Below, piece after piece: positions 1 to 5,787 of a DNA stretch of 32,117 nucleotides. The position numbers and the translations under genes are program-made. Source of the stretch: a virus; IMG/VR virus record IMGVR_UViG_3300034954_000087, positions 1 through 32,117 of that record. One strand, written 5' to 3'. Under the pieces are notes generated by a model. It worked only from the letters and a program-made list of their open reading frames with translations, was not told where the DNA came from and searched no databases. The stretch's first letter is position 1. Each line of letters begins with the position of its first letter.

Positions 1-6
1 GGGGTC

Positions 7-30
7 TGTGCAGGTTCTATGACTGTCACA
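7..30 (-). repeat. Stop-codon inverted repeat, copy A
   Basis: Imperfect inverted repeat. On the plus strand the left arm is TGTGCAGGTT and the right arm is GACTGTCACA. It overlaps the TGA stop (26-28) of the ParB-like gene. It belongs to a family with the copies at 2357, 3347, 3835 and 5137. The bases 1-6 (GGGGTC) next to it resemble the terminator arm next to copy B, so a terminator probably continues beyond the left edge. Confidence 0.6.
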
Positions 31-1123
31 TGTTAAAGACTTTCTCTAGACTCTGAGCGGTTTCCTCATCCTCTCGCATAGATTCTTGCCAATTATCTCG
101 ATAAGATCTCTTGTCTTTACAATAGTCTGAATGTGTCTGACGTTTGTTGCACTCACCTTTGACATATTTGTCAACGTGAAGAAGAACAAAACCTTCAGTA
201 ATTTCTGACTGATAGTTTGCCTTCAAAATACAACCACCCAACCAATCAGGAGGGTTGTCATTTTTCCTTGCTTTCCAACCATCAAGGAACAAAGTTACAG
301 CATTAAACTTACCATCTTCAGGATCGTGATTTGTCCTGTCGTTAGTAACTTTATAGATGAACTCTTCGACCTTTGCAAGTTTATCAGCATCTTTACAATA
401 CTTGTAATAAGATGCAAGTAGTGGTGATAGAATTACATTAGGAAGTGCAATTTTACGACCACGATTGTCGTTAGTAAGTACACCTTCCAACCAAATGATA
501 GCATCTTTTAGTTGATCTGCTAGGACAACAGCAGAGTAGTGATCACTAACCGCACCACGCTTAAACTTATCTGGCCAGACCAGATTTGCAGCGTATTCAT
601 GAGGCATAGGACTCAGCAGTTCTTCACTAGTAACGCTGATACCTTTGGGACGCAATACAGAACGATAGGCACCATACATACGGTCCTTCGCTTTCTCCAC
701 GTCATATTTTGAGTCAAACCAACTATAAGCAGCAATCAATTCTTCCCAAGAATTAACATCAACTGTGAGCAGTAGAAAATTCTTAGGACGAGTCAATTCG
801 TTAGCAAGTAGACTCCACCATGCACGACGACCGTGACCATCGGCAAGGATTTCTTCCCCTACTTTGAATGTTTTACTAGCATCAGTAGGGTGTTCAAATT
901 CGGTTGCAATTCTTGCAGACCAAATAACTTTATGGTTAGGAGATGGAGTAGACATTTTGTCCTTAAATGTCTTGTCCTCGATTCTCAGATCTTCGTGACG
1001 TTGAATCGGATGTGTCTCCAGTGCCTTGTAAGTTTCCCAATCGCAATTACGAGGAGAAAACTCACGATCGCCCCAATCCATTTCAGTAGATTCCATGGGC
1101 ATGAAAGGAATTTGAAGTGTCAT
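26..1123 (-). CDS. ParB/DGQHR-like domain protein
   Basis: A 365-aa soluble protein. Residues 88-103 read VGEEILADGHGRRAWW. The DGHGRR core (95-100) resembles the ligand-binding motif of ParB-like N-terminal domains and of the DGQHR family found in DNA-modification loci. The remainder (about 105-365) is mostly helical with many Trp and Lys and I do not recognise it; the last 30 residues are highly charged. There is no partition partner or parS-like site nearby, so chromosome or plasmid segregation is unlikely. It is the last gene after two methyltransferase-like genes, which suggests a DNA-modification or nuclease role (inference). It has its own sigma70-like promoter (1167-1195). The start is the first ATG; no clear Shine-Dalgarno site is seen. 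The stop codon lies in inverted repeat copy A. Confidence 0.7.
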   Translation of the reverse strand: MTLQIPFMPMESTEMDWGDREFSPRNCDWETYKALETHPIQRHEDLRIEDKTFKDKMSTPSPNHKVIWSARIATEFEHPTDASKTFKVGEEILADGHGRRAWWSLLANELTRPKNFLLLTVDVNSWEELIAAYSWFDSKYDVEKAKDRMYGAYRSVLRPKGISVTSEELLSPMPHEYAANLVWPDKFKRGAVSDHYSAVVLADQLKDAIIWLEGVLTNDNRGRKIALPNVILSPLLASYYKYCKDADKLAKVEEFIYKVTNDRTNHDPEDGKFNAVTLFLDGWKARKNDNPPDWLGGCILKANYQSEITEGFVLLHVDKYVKGECNKRQTHSDYCKDKRSYRDNWQESMREDEETAQSLEKVFNM

Positions 1124-1166
1124 ATAAAAGTATTGATTAGATTGTAAGTGTAGTTGTATTGAGTGT

Positions 1167-1195
1167 ATTGTACAGCATTATGTATACAATGTCAA
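1167..1195 (-). promoter_or_regulatory. Sigma70-type promoter for the ParB-like gene
   Basis: On the minus strand the -35 box is TTGACA (1190-1195), the spacer is exactly 17 bases and the -10 box is TACAAT (1167-1172). It overlaps the last codons of the upstream methyltransferase-like gene. Transcription would start near 1160, about 35 bases before the ParB-like start codon. With 11 of 12 consensus matches it should be read by host RNA polymerase, as expected for an early gene. Confidence 0.7.
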
Positions 1196-1695
1196 TGAGA
1201 TAAATCAGGTGAATATGAAAACTTAATATCACCTTTATAGTTTCGTTGTGTATGCACCGCAGCAAGTTGAAACCCTAGTTGAGGCCAAGGATTCTTAGGT
1301 GTGGGCACATTATATATCTCTTTAAGAGCAAATCCTGCCTGTCTCATGTCACGAATACGACGTTTTGTGGTGTAGTGATTGATAGTTGTGAGGTAGACAA
1401 TGTTATCAGCAATAACCATACCATGTGCTAGGAATTGTTGCATCTTAGACCATGGAGGATTAGTGATAATCCAATCAACCTTTTTCTGATATTGAAGAAA
1501 GTCTCTACCTTCACCAAGTTCACACCAATCGTGATCACCTTCAGGATAATTATCATAGAAAGCACCTTCACCACGACAGGGATCTAGGATCCTGCCAGTA
1601 GGATTGAAATGCTCAATAATTTCCTTTGCCAGATATTCTGGCGTCATTACAATATCCTTTTCAGGAGTATTTTTTGGGGGACAAAATGCTCTCAT
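1192..1695 (-). CDS. Small N6-adenine methyltransferase-like protein
   Basis: A 167-aa protein with a SAM-binding motif I, LDPCRGEGAF (37-46), and a catalytic motif IV, NPPW (79-82), in the order I then IV. The spacing fits a class I SAM-dependent methyltransferase; NPPW is the form seen in N6-adenine and N5-glutamine enzymes. It is short and has almost no room for a target-recognition domain, so it may be a minimal DNA methylase, may need a partner, or may act on another substrate. The start ATG overlaps the stop of the upstream gene (ATGA, 1692-1695), which implies translational coupling. It is the third gene of the modification cassette and is followed by the ParB-like gene. Confidence 0.75.
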   Translation of the reverse strand: MRAFCPPKNTPEKDIVMTPEYLAKEIIEHFNPTGRILDPCRGEGAFYDNYPEGDHDWCELGEGRDFLQYQKKVDWIITNPPWSKMQQFLAHGMVIADNIVYLTTINHYTTKRRIRDMRQAGFALKEIYNVPTPKNPWPQLGFQLAAVHTQRNYKGDIKFSYSPDLSH

Positions 1696-2300
1696 TTGTT
1701 GAACTTACGGCGTGAAGAATCGATAGTGATGTTAAGATCAGTCTTATTATAGTGTACACCAGAAGCAATCAATTCGTCAAGTTTTAGTGAACATTGAACA
1801 CGACGTTGCTTCTTACTATCTACTTTGGGATTGATAGTAAACAATGCTTCTTCGCATTGCACTTGTTTTTGAAAACTATCCCGAACAGATTTGGTGTCTT
1901 TCTGTGCATCTGGACCGTGTGGAATTGTTTTCACAAAATCTACAAATGATTCTACCAGTTGATAGTCCATTTTACCCCAAAGCATAGAATAGTCCTTTGG
2001 TTGAATAAAGAACTCATATTGTGTATGAAATACTTTTGTTTTACCCACTTGATTATAACAACCGATAATCAATCTATAATCTCTGTGTTGCATCATGCGT
2101 AAGAGATCTGAACAACAAATAGTATTACCACCAGTGGTTTTAATACTAGCATCATATTCTACCTTCAAACCTTTTGCAAGATCGAAAGGAGAAGTATAAC
2201 CATTTGCCTTTAGTTTGTCATATTCTTTCTTAGACAATCCAGTGCGTTCACGAGTAACAATGTCTTCGTATTTGTTACCGTGTTGTTGAACCTCTGCCAT
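1692..2300 (-). CDS. Unrecognised protein, possibly a restriction-type nuclease
   Basis: A 202-aa protein between two methyltransferase-like genes. I do not firmly recognise it. Residues 38-54 (SPFDLAKGLKVEYDASI then K) combine a PFDL strand, an EYD triplet and a following Ile-Lys-Thr-Thr-Gly, loosely like the active-site strands of PD-(D/E)XK nucleases, but the middle acidic residue of the classical E-x-K is replaced by Ser. The C-terminal third is rich in Lys and Gln. I chose the ATG at 2300; a TTG 15 codons upstream (2345) keeps the frame open and is an alternative start. It sits 63 bases after the upstream methylase gene and is coupled to the next gene by ATGA. A restriction or anti-host nuclease role is inferred from position and weak motif similarity only. 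Confidence 0.55.
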   Translation of the reverse strand: MAEVQQHGNKYEDIVTRERTGLSKKEYDKLKANGYTSPFDLAKGLKVEYDASIKTTGGNTICCSDLLRMMQHRDYRLIIGCYNQVGKTKVFHTQYEFFIQPKDYSMLWGKMDYQLVESFVDFVKTIPHGPDAQKDTKSVRDSFQKQVQCEEALFTINPKVDSKKQRRVQCSLKLDELIASGVHYNKTDLNITIDSSRRKFNK

Positions 2301-2356
2301 TGGTTTGTTTGATTTGATCTTAATATAATTGAAAAACTGTCCCAAGTCAAGGGAGT

Positions 2357-2381
2357 TGTGACACTACATCAACTGGTCCAC
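2357..2381. repeat. Stop-codon inverted repeat, copy E
   Basis: A degenerate member of the family: TGTGACACTA and AACTGGTCCAC arms on the plus strand. It overlaps the TAG stop (2364-2366) of the DNA methyltransferase. Its orientation looks reversed relative to copies A-D, but the element is nearly palindromic, so strand is uncertain. No terminator hairpin follows it. Confidence 0.4.
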
Positions 2382-3206
2382 TCTTTTATTGATTAGTTCA
2401 TCATAATCATCATGTAATTCACACCCAAGATAATGCCTATCAAGTGATTTTGCAACCGCAGCAGTAGTTCCAGATCCCATGAATGGGTCAAGAATAATAT
2501 CACCTTTTTCACTACCTGCCAAGATGGGAGAAACAATTAGTTCAGTAGGATAGACAGCAAAATGAGCACCTTTGTAAGGTTTAGTTTTCACCTCCCACAC
2601 TGACTTTTTGCGCTTTAATTGATTACCATCAACAGTGGGCACCTTAATACTATCCACATCAAAATAATAGTTCTGACTCTTACTGAGCAAGAAAATATAT
2701 TCATGTGATTTTGTACATCTATCCCTGACACTTTCGGGCATTGGATTAGGTTTAGACCAAATAATATCTTGACGTAAATACCATCCATCTTTCCTCAATG
2801 CAAATGCTAACATCCAAGGAATACCAATCAAATCTTTCTCTTTATATCCTTTGAGTTTGTTACCTCGTCTAGGATTCTTTTGTGGTAGATCTTGATTAGT
2901 TGTTGCTACTGATTGTTTAGGTAATGCCTGTCCTTTACCACCTCGATAGTTATAATAACTATCACCAATATTAACCCAGAGAGTTCCATCATCTGTGAGA
3001 CAATCACGAACGCCACGAAATACTTCCACTAACTGTTCAATGAACTCTTCAGGTGATTCTTCTAGACCTATTTGATCATCTTCATTGCCATAATCACGCA
3101 GACCATAATAAGGAGGAGATGTCACACACATCCTTGCTTTACTACCAGATTGTGCAATTTGTTGTAGTGTGTCACGACAATCACCAAACAAAACTTTATC
3201 TTTCAT
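2364..3206 (-). CDS. DNA methyltransferase, beta class (N4-cytosine or N6-adenine)
   Basis: A 280-aa site-specific DNA methylase. The catalytic motif IV TSPPY (29-33) comes first and the SAM-binding motif I DPFMGSGTT (240-248) comes last, the permuted order of beta-class enzymes. The variable region between (about 80-200) would read the target site; it includes DIIWSKPNPMPES, common to this family. The Ser-Pro-Pro-Tyr form is typical of N4-cytosine methylases but also occurs in some N6-adenine enzymes, so the methylated base is not certain. The length is normal and no motif is missing, so it looks active. It is first in a four-gene cassette and has a sigma70-like promoter at 3312-3340. It may protect phage DNA from host restriction, or pair with the nuclease-like protein downstream (inference). 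Confidence 0.9.
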   Translation of the reverse strand: MKDKVLFGDCRDTLQQIAQSGSKARMCVTSPPYYGLRDYGNEDDQIGLEESPEEFIEQLVEVFRGVRDCLTDDGTLWVNIGDSYYNYRGGKGQALPKQSVATTNQDLPQKNPRRGNKLKGYKEKDLIGIPWMLAFALRKDGWYLRQDIIWSKPNPMPESVRDRCTKSHEYIFLLSKSQNYYFDVDSIKVPTVDGNQLKRKKSVWEVKTKPYKGAHFAVYPTELIVSPILAGSEKGDIILDPFMGSGTTAAVAKSLDRHYLGCELHDDYDELINKRVDQLM

Positions 3207-3265
3207 TATGGATTTTTCGATGATAGGTGGAGGAAAACAAAACAGAGGTTCAACTTAAAGAGCAT
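3206..3265 (-). CDS. Possible 19-aa leader peptide
   Basis: A short open frame in the leader of the methyltransferase mRNA. It encodes a hydrophobic 19-residue peptide (starting MLFKLNLCFVF) and ends in TAATG, so its stop overlaps the methylase start by one base. A small GGGT/ACCC hairpin lies just upstream (about 3277-3290). It could couple or regulate methylase translation. There is no independent evidence that it is translated. Confidence 0.2.
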   Translation of the reverse strand: MLFKLNLCFVFLHLSSKNP

Positions 3266-3311
3266 TTTCCACTGGGGTCGCTCACCCGTGCCTGTTTGTT
3301 TTCCTATTATT

Positions 3312-3340
3312 ATAATAGTATAAAAAAAGACCCCTGTCAA
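3312..3340 (-). promoter_or_regulatory. Sigma70-type promoter for the modification cassette
   Basis: On the minus strand the -35 box is a perfect TTGACA (3335-3340), the spacer is 17 bases and the -10 box is TATTAT (3312-3317). The -35 box forms the loop of the terminator at 3321-3347. Transcription should start near 3305, leaving a leader of about 100 bases before the methyltransferase. Confidence 0.6.
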
Positions 3341-3347
3341 GGAGTCT
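3321..3347 (-). terminator. Intrinsic terminator of the small-gene operon
   Basis: On the minus strand, AGACTCC pairs with GGGGTCT (seven pairs, one G-T) around a TTGACA loop, followed by a run of T. It lies 8 bases after the stop of the last small gene (3356). It overlaps the promoter for the next operon, so it separates the two units. Confidence 0.7.
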
Positions 3348-3371
3348 GTGCCAGTTTATGCAGGTGTCACA
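3347..3371 (-). repeat. Stop-codon inverted repeat, copy B
   Basis: Plus-strand arms TGTGCCAGTT and AGGTGTCACA. It covers the last codons and the TAA stop (3356-3358) of the 51-aa gene. It directly abuts the terminator at 3321-3347. Confidence 0.6.
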
Positions 3372-3511
3372 TCCCACTCATCGGTGGGGACAACTGTTTT
3401 AATTACATGTTCAACATTGTCAATCCCATATACAATAACGGATTGTGTAGATGTAAATCCGTTTACTTTTTTCTGTCGCCTCCATGATACACGCCAGCGA
3501 TCATTTTCCAT
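3356..3511 (-). CDS. Small hypothetical protein (51 aa)
   Basis: Encodes a 51-aa protein beginning MENDRWRVSWRRQKK. It is basic at the N-terminus, followed by beta-like SVIVYGIDNVEHVIK and the acidic end VVPTDEWDVTPA. I do not recognise the family. The start overlaps the end of the upstream gene by 11 bases, as elsewhere in this operon. It is the last gene of the operon: repeat copy B covers its stop and the terminator follows. Confidence 0.6.
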   Translation of the reverse strand: MENDRWRVSWRRQKKVNGFTSTQSVIVYGIDNVEHVIKTVVPTDEWDVTPA

Positions 3512-3644
3512 ATACAAGATCCTGAATAACAGCATCTTCAGTTCCTAGGACATCACTGACCCAAGAATCTTCTTCAACTTGAATTGCATCATTCTCATCA
3601 TAAGAGAGATTGAAGTCTTCATTCCACATACTGACCGAATCCAT
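3501..3644 (-). CDS. Small acidic hypothetical protein (47 aa)
   Basis: A 47-aa, strongly acidic protein beginning MDSVSMWNEDFNLSY. It overlaps the upstream 58-aa gene by 26 bases and the downstream gene by 11 bases in different frames. No domain is recognised. Support comes from the tight overlap with genes on both sides and the lack of another plausible frame in the gap. Confidence 0.5.
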   Translation of the reverse strand: MDSVSMWNEDFNLSYDENDAIQVEEDSWVSDVLGTEDAVIQDLVYGK

Positions 3645-3795
3645 TGTTTTGAGATTTGAGTGCGTCACGTTTCCAATTACGCAACTGTGTACGTTTTTTC
3701 TTGAGTCTAATCAGTTCTTCATCGCTGTATGCGACTTCACCGCGTTCACCTTTCTTGATTACTTTGTTCAATAGGCGGATTTCTTTTTCCAACAT
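3619..3795 (-). CDS. Small basic hypothetical protein (58 aa)
   Basis: A 58-aa, Lys/Arg-rich, probably helical protein starting MLEKEIRLLNKVIKKGERGE and containing a basic run (LKKKRTQLRNWKRD, 31-44). The composition would allow nucleic-acid binding, but no domain is recognised. It lies 58 bases after the stop of the Sm-like gene; the spacer contains repeat copy C. It overlaps the next gene by 26 bases. Confidence 0.55.
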   Translation of the reverse strand: MLEKEIRLLNKVIKKGERGEVAYSDEELIRLKKKRTQLRNWKRDALKSQNNGFGQYVE

Positions 3796-3834
3796 GATTA
3801 TGATTGCATATAAATTGGGTCAATGGGGATTTAG

Positions 3835-3858
3835 TGTGCAGGTTTGTCAACCGTCACA
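3835..3858 (-). repeat. Stop-codon inverted repeat, copy C
   Basis: The best-paired copy: plus-strand arms TGTGCAGGTT and AACCGTCACA around TGTC. It overlaps the TGA stop (3854-3856) of the 99-aa gene. The minus strand reads GGTTGACAAACC in the centre, so a TTGACA lies in the middle here. No terminator follows; the next gene starts 40 bases later. Confidence 0.6.
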
Positions 3859-4153
3859 GGATCAGTTGCTTTTTAGGAGTGATGACCTCTGGACGGTTGA
3901 ACATCTTATTATACTGTGATTCTAGATCTGGAGCAAGTTTAGTCACATACATGACAAACTGTTTGCTGATAGTAAGATTTTTCTCAGCAGGATCTTGGAG
4001 GGGAGCAAACGGCATGAAACCGATTTGCGTTCCTTCTTGATTGGTAGGAACTGCAACGATTGCATCACAAAAAGTGATACTATCAGCAGTTTCCTCAATA
4101 ACATCAGCAACGACATTCTCGCCGCTGATGAATCGAATACATTGAATAGTCAT
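3854..4153 (-). CDS. Conserved cyanophage protein, possible Sm-like fold
   Basis: A 99-aa protein: MTIQCIRFISGENVVADVIEE at the N-terminus, then a beta-rich stretch with DSITFCDAIVAVPTNQEG, GFMPFAP (46-52) and a charged C-terminus. The pattern (short strand, SGENVVADV, ITFCDAIVAV) resembles the Sm/SH3-like small beta barrels of cyanophage hypothetical proteins, but this is a pattern impression, not a domain match. Its start overlaps the stop of the 64-aa gene (ATGA). The stop lies in repeat copy C. Confidence 0.7.
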   Translation of the reverse strand: MTIQCIRFISGENVVADVIEETADSITFCDAIVAVPTNQEGTQIGFMPFAPLQDPAEKNLTISKQFVMYVTKLAPDLESQYNKMFNRPEVITPKKQLIL

Positions 4154-4344
4154 CGATAAAGTTCTGTCAGGTGTAATTTGTCAACGATTGCTTCTACCTC
4201 TTTCATTTTAGCGAGATAGACATCGGTTTCAATAAGTTTATCACCATAATACCTTTTTTGCAAGTCTGAAACATACAAAAAAAGAGCATCTTTTAGGATC
4301 ATTTTTTCGTCCTTGTCAAGGATTGCTGAGTGGAGTCCGATCAT
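4150..4344 (-). CDS. Small hypothetical protein (64 aa)
   Basis: A 64-aa, predicted helical protein (starts MIGLHSAILDKDEKMILKDA) with heptad-like spacing in its C-terminal half (LAKMKEVEAIVDKLHL). Its start overlaps the stop of the 58-aa gene by one base (TAATG) and its stop overlaps the next start (ATGA). Function unknown. Confidence 0.65.
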   Translation of the reverse strand: MIGLHSAILDKDEKMILKDALFLYVSDLQKRYYGDKLIETDVYLAKMKEVEAIVDKLHLTELYR

Positions 4345-4520
4345 TAGTGGCGGCGCAAAGTTTTGAGATAGTTCAAAACATACTCACGAATGTACATCAA
4401 CTCATGATAGCATTGCTGCTCATGAGCATTTGCTCTAAGAGTCGGATCAGGTTCAATAACTGACTCGATAAAAATATCAAGTCCTCTATTGAACTTGTCG
4501 TCTTGAGATTCGTTGTGCAT
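4344..4520 (-). CDS. Small hypothetical protein (58 aa)
   Basis: A 58-aa protein starting MHNESQDDKFNRGLDIFIES and ending YLKTLRRH. It is helical with an EPDPTLRANAHEQQCYHEL segment. The gap between neighbours is fully coding in this frame and the stop overlaps the next start as TAATG. Function unknown. Confidence 0.6.
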   Translation of the reverse strand: MHNESQDDKFNRGLDIFIESVIEPDPTLRANAHEQQCYHELMYIREYVLNYLKTLRRH

Positions 4521-4525
4521 GTAAC

Positions 4526-4627
4526 TTAGTATTGAACTGTGTAATCGAGGTCGTAGTCTACCTCAGTTGCATCATCAAACTCTACTTCTTCAGGAAGATT
4601 TTCGTTTTCAGATCCATCCATCATCAT
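4526..4627 (-). CDS. Small acidic protein, start uncertain
   Basis: An acidic frame ending EVDYDLDYTVQY. The nearest start after the upstream 64-aa gene is a triple ATG at 4627-4619, giving 31-33 aa and a short overlap with that gene. The same frame stays open to an ATG at 4780 (84 aa), which would lie almost wholly on top of the 64-aa gene. I prefer the short form because genes in this operon overlap only slightly. Confidence 0.35.
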   Translation of the reverse strand: MMMDGSENENLPEEVEFDDATEVDYDLDYTVQY

Positions 4628-4802
4628 CAAGTTGTGAGTCGAAGTTTCTGGGTCGTTTGTTGTTTTTGGATTGGTAGGATTCATGTGAGTCTTCTCCCCA
4701 GTTTGTTCGATTGGTGCCACCTTTTTGTCGCTTATCTCGGATGGATTTTCCTGGCGAGTAATATCCTCGCTCATTGCCACCGCGCCGAAATGTCTTGCCC
4801 AT
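4608..4802 (-). CDS. Small basic hypothetical protein (64 aa)
   Basis: A 64-aa protein starting MGKTFRRGGNERGYYSPG, rich in Arg, Lys, Gly and Asn and ending in an acidic DDDGW tail. Short MGKTFRR-type proteins are common among T4-like cyanophages (recalled from general knowledge, not searched). Probably disordered; the basic part could bind nucleic acid. It competes with the 84-aa open frame at 4526-4780 for the same DNA. Confidence 0.55.
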   Translation of the reverse strand: MGKTFRRGGNERGYYSPGKSIRDKRQKGGTNRTNWGEDSHESYQSKNNKRPRNFDSQLDDDGWI

Positions 4803-4856
4803 TGTTTAGTTTGTATGAAAACAAAAGTGAACTACTACAGTTATATATGTGAAAGA

Positions 4857-5072
4857 TTAGTGGTCAGAACTGTTGTAAATACTACGAAGTTCTTCGTCTT
4901 CATCAGTATTTGGAGCAGGATAAACCTGCACTCCAAGTTCTTCAAAACAATAACCTACACCCTTCAAAAAGTCTTGAGTTTTCTCAACAACTTCCTGTAG
5001 CATTGTAGCATCAAATTCTTTAGTTGTAACAGTTTGGTCCTCATCAGTGCAGATGAGAGTGAACTGAGGCAT
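4857..5072 (-). CDS. Small conserved acidic protein (71 aa)
   Basis: A 71-aa acidic protein starting MPQFTLICTDEDQTVTTKEF, followed by a helix (LQEVVEKTQDFLKGVGY, 25-41) and an acidic tail. Similar beta-strand-then-helix small proteins occur in cyanophage operons; no function is known to me. It is the first gene after the composite terminator/promoter at 5102-5136, so it opens the small-gene operon. Confidence 0.65.
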   Translation of the reverse strand: MPQFTLICTDEDQTVTTKEFDATMLQEVVEKTQDFLKGVGYCFEELGVQVYPAPNTDEDEELRSIYNSSDH

Positions 5073-5101
5073 CGGACTGGTCTCTTAATTGAATACCTTG
5101 T

Positions 5102-5130
5102 TATTATAGCATAAAAAAAGGGGGTGCCAT
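5102..5130 (-). promoter_or_regulatory. Sigma70-type promoter of the small-gene operon
   Basis: On the minus strand the -10 box is a perfect TATAAT (5102-5107) preceded by TGC, an extended -10. Seventeen bases upstream is ATGGCA (5125-5130), 4 of 6 matches to TTGACA. As in the 3312-3347 module, the -35 region sits in the terminator hairpin. The transcript would start near 5095, about 20 bases before the 71-aa gene. Confidence 0.6.
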
Positions 5131-5136
5131 ACCCCC
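5113..5136 (-). terminator. Intrinsic terminator after the 2OG oxygenase gene
   Basis: On the minus strand GGGGGT pairs with ACCCCC around a five-base ATGGC loop, followed by seven T. It lies about 17 bases after the stop of the 197-aa gene (5153). Confidence 0.85.
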
Positions 5137-5171
5137 TGTGCCAGTTTGTAAGTCAACCCCGAACTGTCACA
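5137..5171 (-). repeat. Stop-codon inverted repeat, copy D
   Basis: Plus-strand arms TGTGCCAGTT and GAACTGTCACA with a 14-base spacer, longer than in the other copies. It covers the last codons and the TGA stop (5153-5155) of the oxygenase-like gene. The terminator stem begins at the adjacent base. Confidence 0.6.
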
Positions 5172-5746
5172 TTCCAAGCGATTGAAAATCTATCGCCATC
5201 ACAGTAAAAAGGTTCTGTTCCATGTTCTAAGTATGGTGGGAAAAGAAGACCCCAACCTTCTTTGGGTTCTACGTCTACATTAGGATAACTAAACTCACCA
5301 ACACGTCTAGCGTAAGCAGGATCCATGAGAACTAATTGACCTTCACGTTCATCACGCAATTCTTTATCAGGGACAGTCAACCAAAGTACACCACATACAT
5401 CTGCGCCAGGATGATTATGCATAGCAGAATAATCACCTTTACTCATGCACATACCCCAACAATTAACATCCACGGTTACTGGTAGAGGATAACCTTTTAG
5501 ATGATGATAATACTTACTGGAAACATTAAGTATTAAATTTTTTAATTTCTTTGACCAATCGCAATCTAAATTAGCAAGATCATCACGAGTGTGATGAGAT
5601 GTTGCACCTCTAATAGAATACGGTGTCTCTTCATAATTGATGCTTCTTTCATGATCTAGATGATTTCTTAGTGTTGCTAAGAGTTCATCATCATCTACAC
5701 CAAATTCATAGACAGGAACACTAAACAAATTATGTATTTGTGCCAT
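5153..5746 (-). CDS. 2OG-Fe(II) oxygenase-like protein (197 aa)
   Basis: A double-stranded beta-helix protein like the TIGR02466 group of putative 2-oxoglutarate/Fe(II) oxygenases. Candidate metal ligands are H110 and H112 in HNHPGADVCGVLWL and H175 in LEHGTEPFY; an Arg in GDRFSIAWNV (about 186) could bind 2-oxoglutarate. HxH rather than HxD is typical of this subgroup. The substrate is unknown. It lies between the fibre genes and the small-gene operon, behind an extended -10 promoter (5770-5778), and ends at a clear terminator, so it is probably transcribed alone. One of three oxygenase-like genes in the window. Confidence 0.75.
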   Translation of the reverse strand: MAQIHNLFSVPVYEFGVDDDELLATLRNHLDHERSINYEETPYSIRGATSHHTRDDLANLDCDWSKKLKNLILNVSSKYYHHLKGYPLPVTVDVNCWGMCMSKGDYSAMHNHPGADVCGVLWLTVPDKELRDEREGQLVLMDPAYARRVGEFSYPNVDVEPKEGWGLLFPPYLEHGTEPFYCDGDRFSIAWNVTVRG

Positions 5747-5769
5747 AATAAATCAATGATTACATACTA

Positions 5770-5778
5770 ATTATAACA
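5770..5778 (-). promoter_or_regulatory. Extended -10 promoter for the 197-aa oxygenase gene
   Basis: The minus strand reads TGTTATAAT, a perfect -10 hexamer with an upstream TG. No good -35 box is seen 17 bases away. It lies in the 41-base gap between the fibre-assembly-like gene and the oxygenase-like gene. Confidence 0.45.
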
Positions 5779-5787
5779 CATAGAGAA

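Noticed and set aside
26-1123. True ParB partition system
   Set aside because: There is no ParA neighbour and no parS-like palindromes; the DGHGRR motif is better explained by a DNA-modification-type ParB/DGQHR domain.
4300-4325. TTGACA inside the 64-aa gene as a promoter
   Set aside because: It has no TATAAT-like box at 16-18 bases and lies within well-supported coding sequence.
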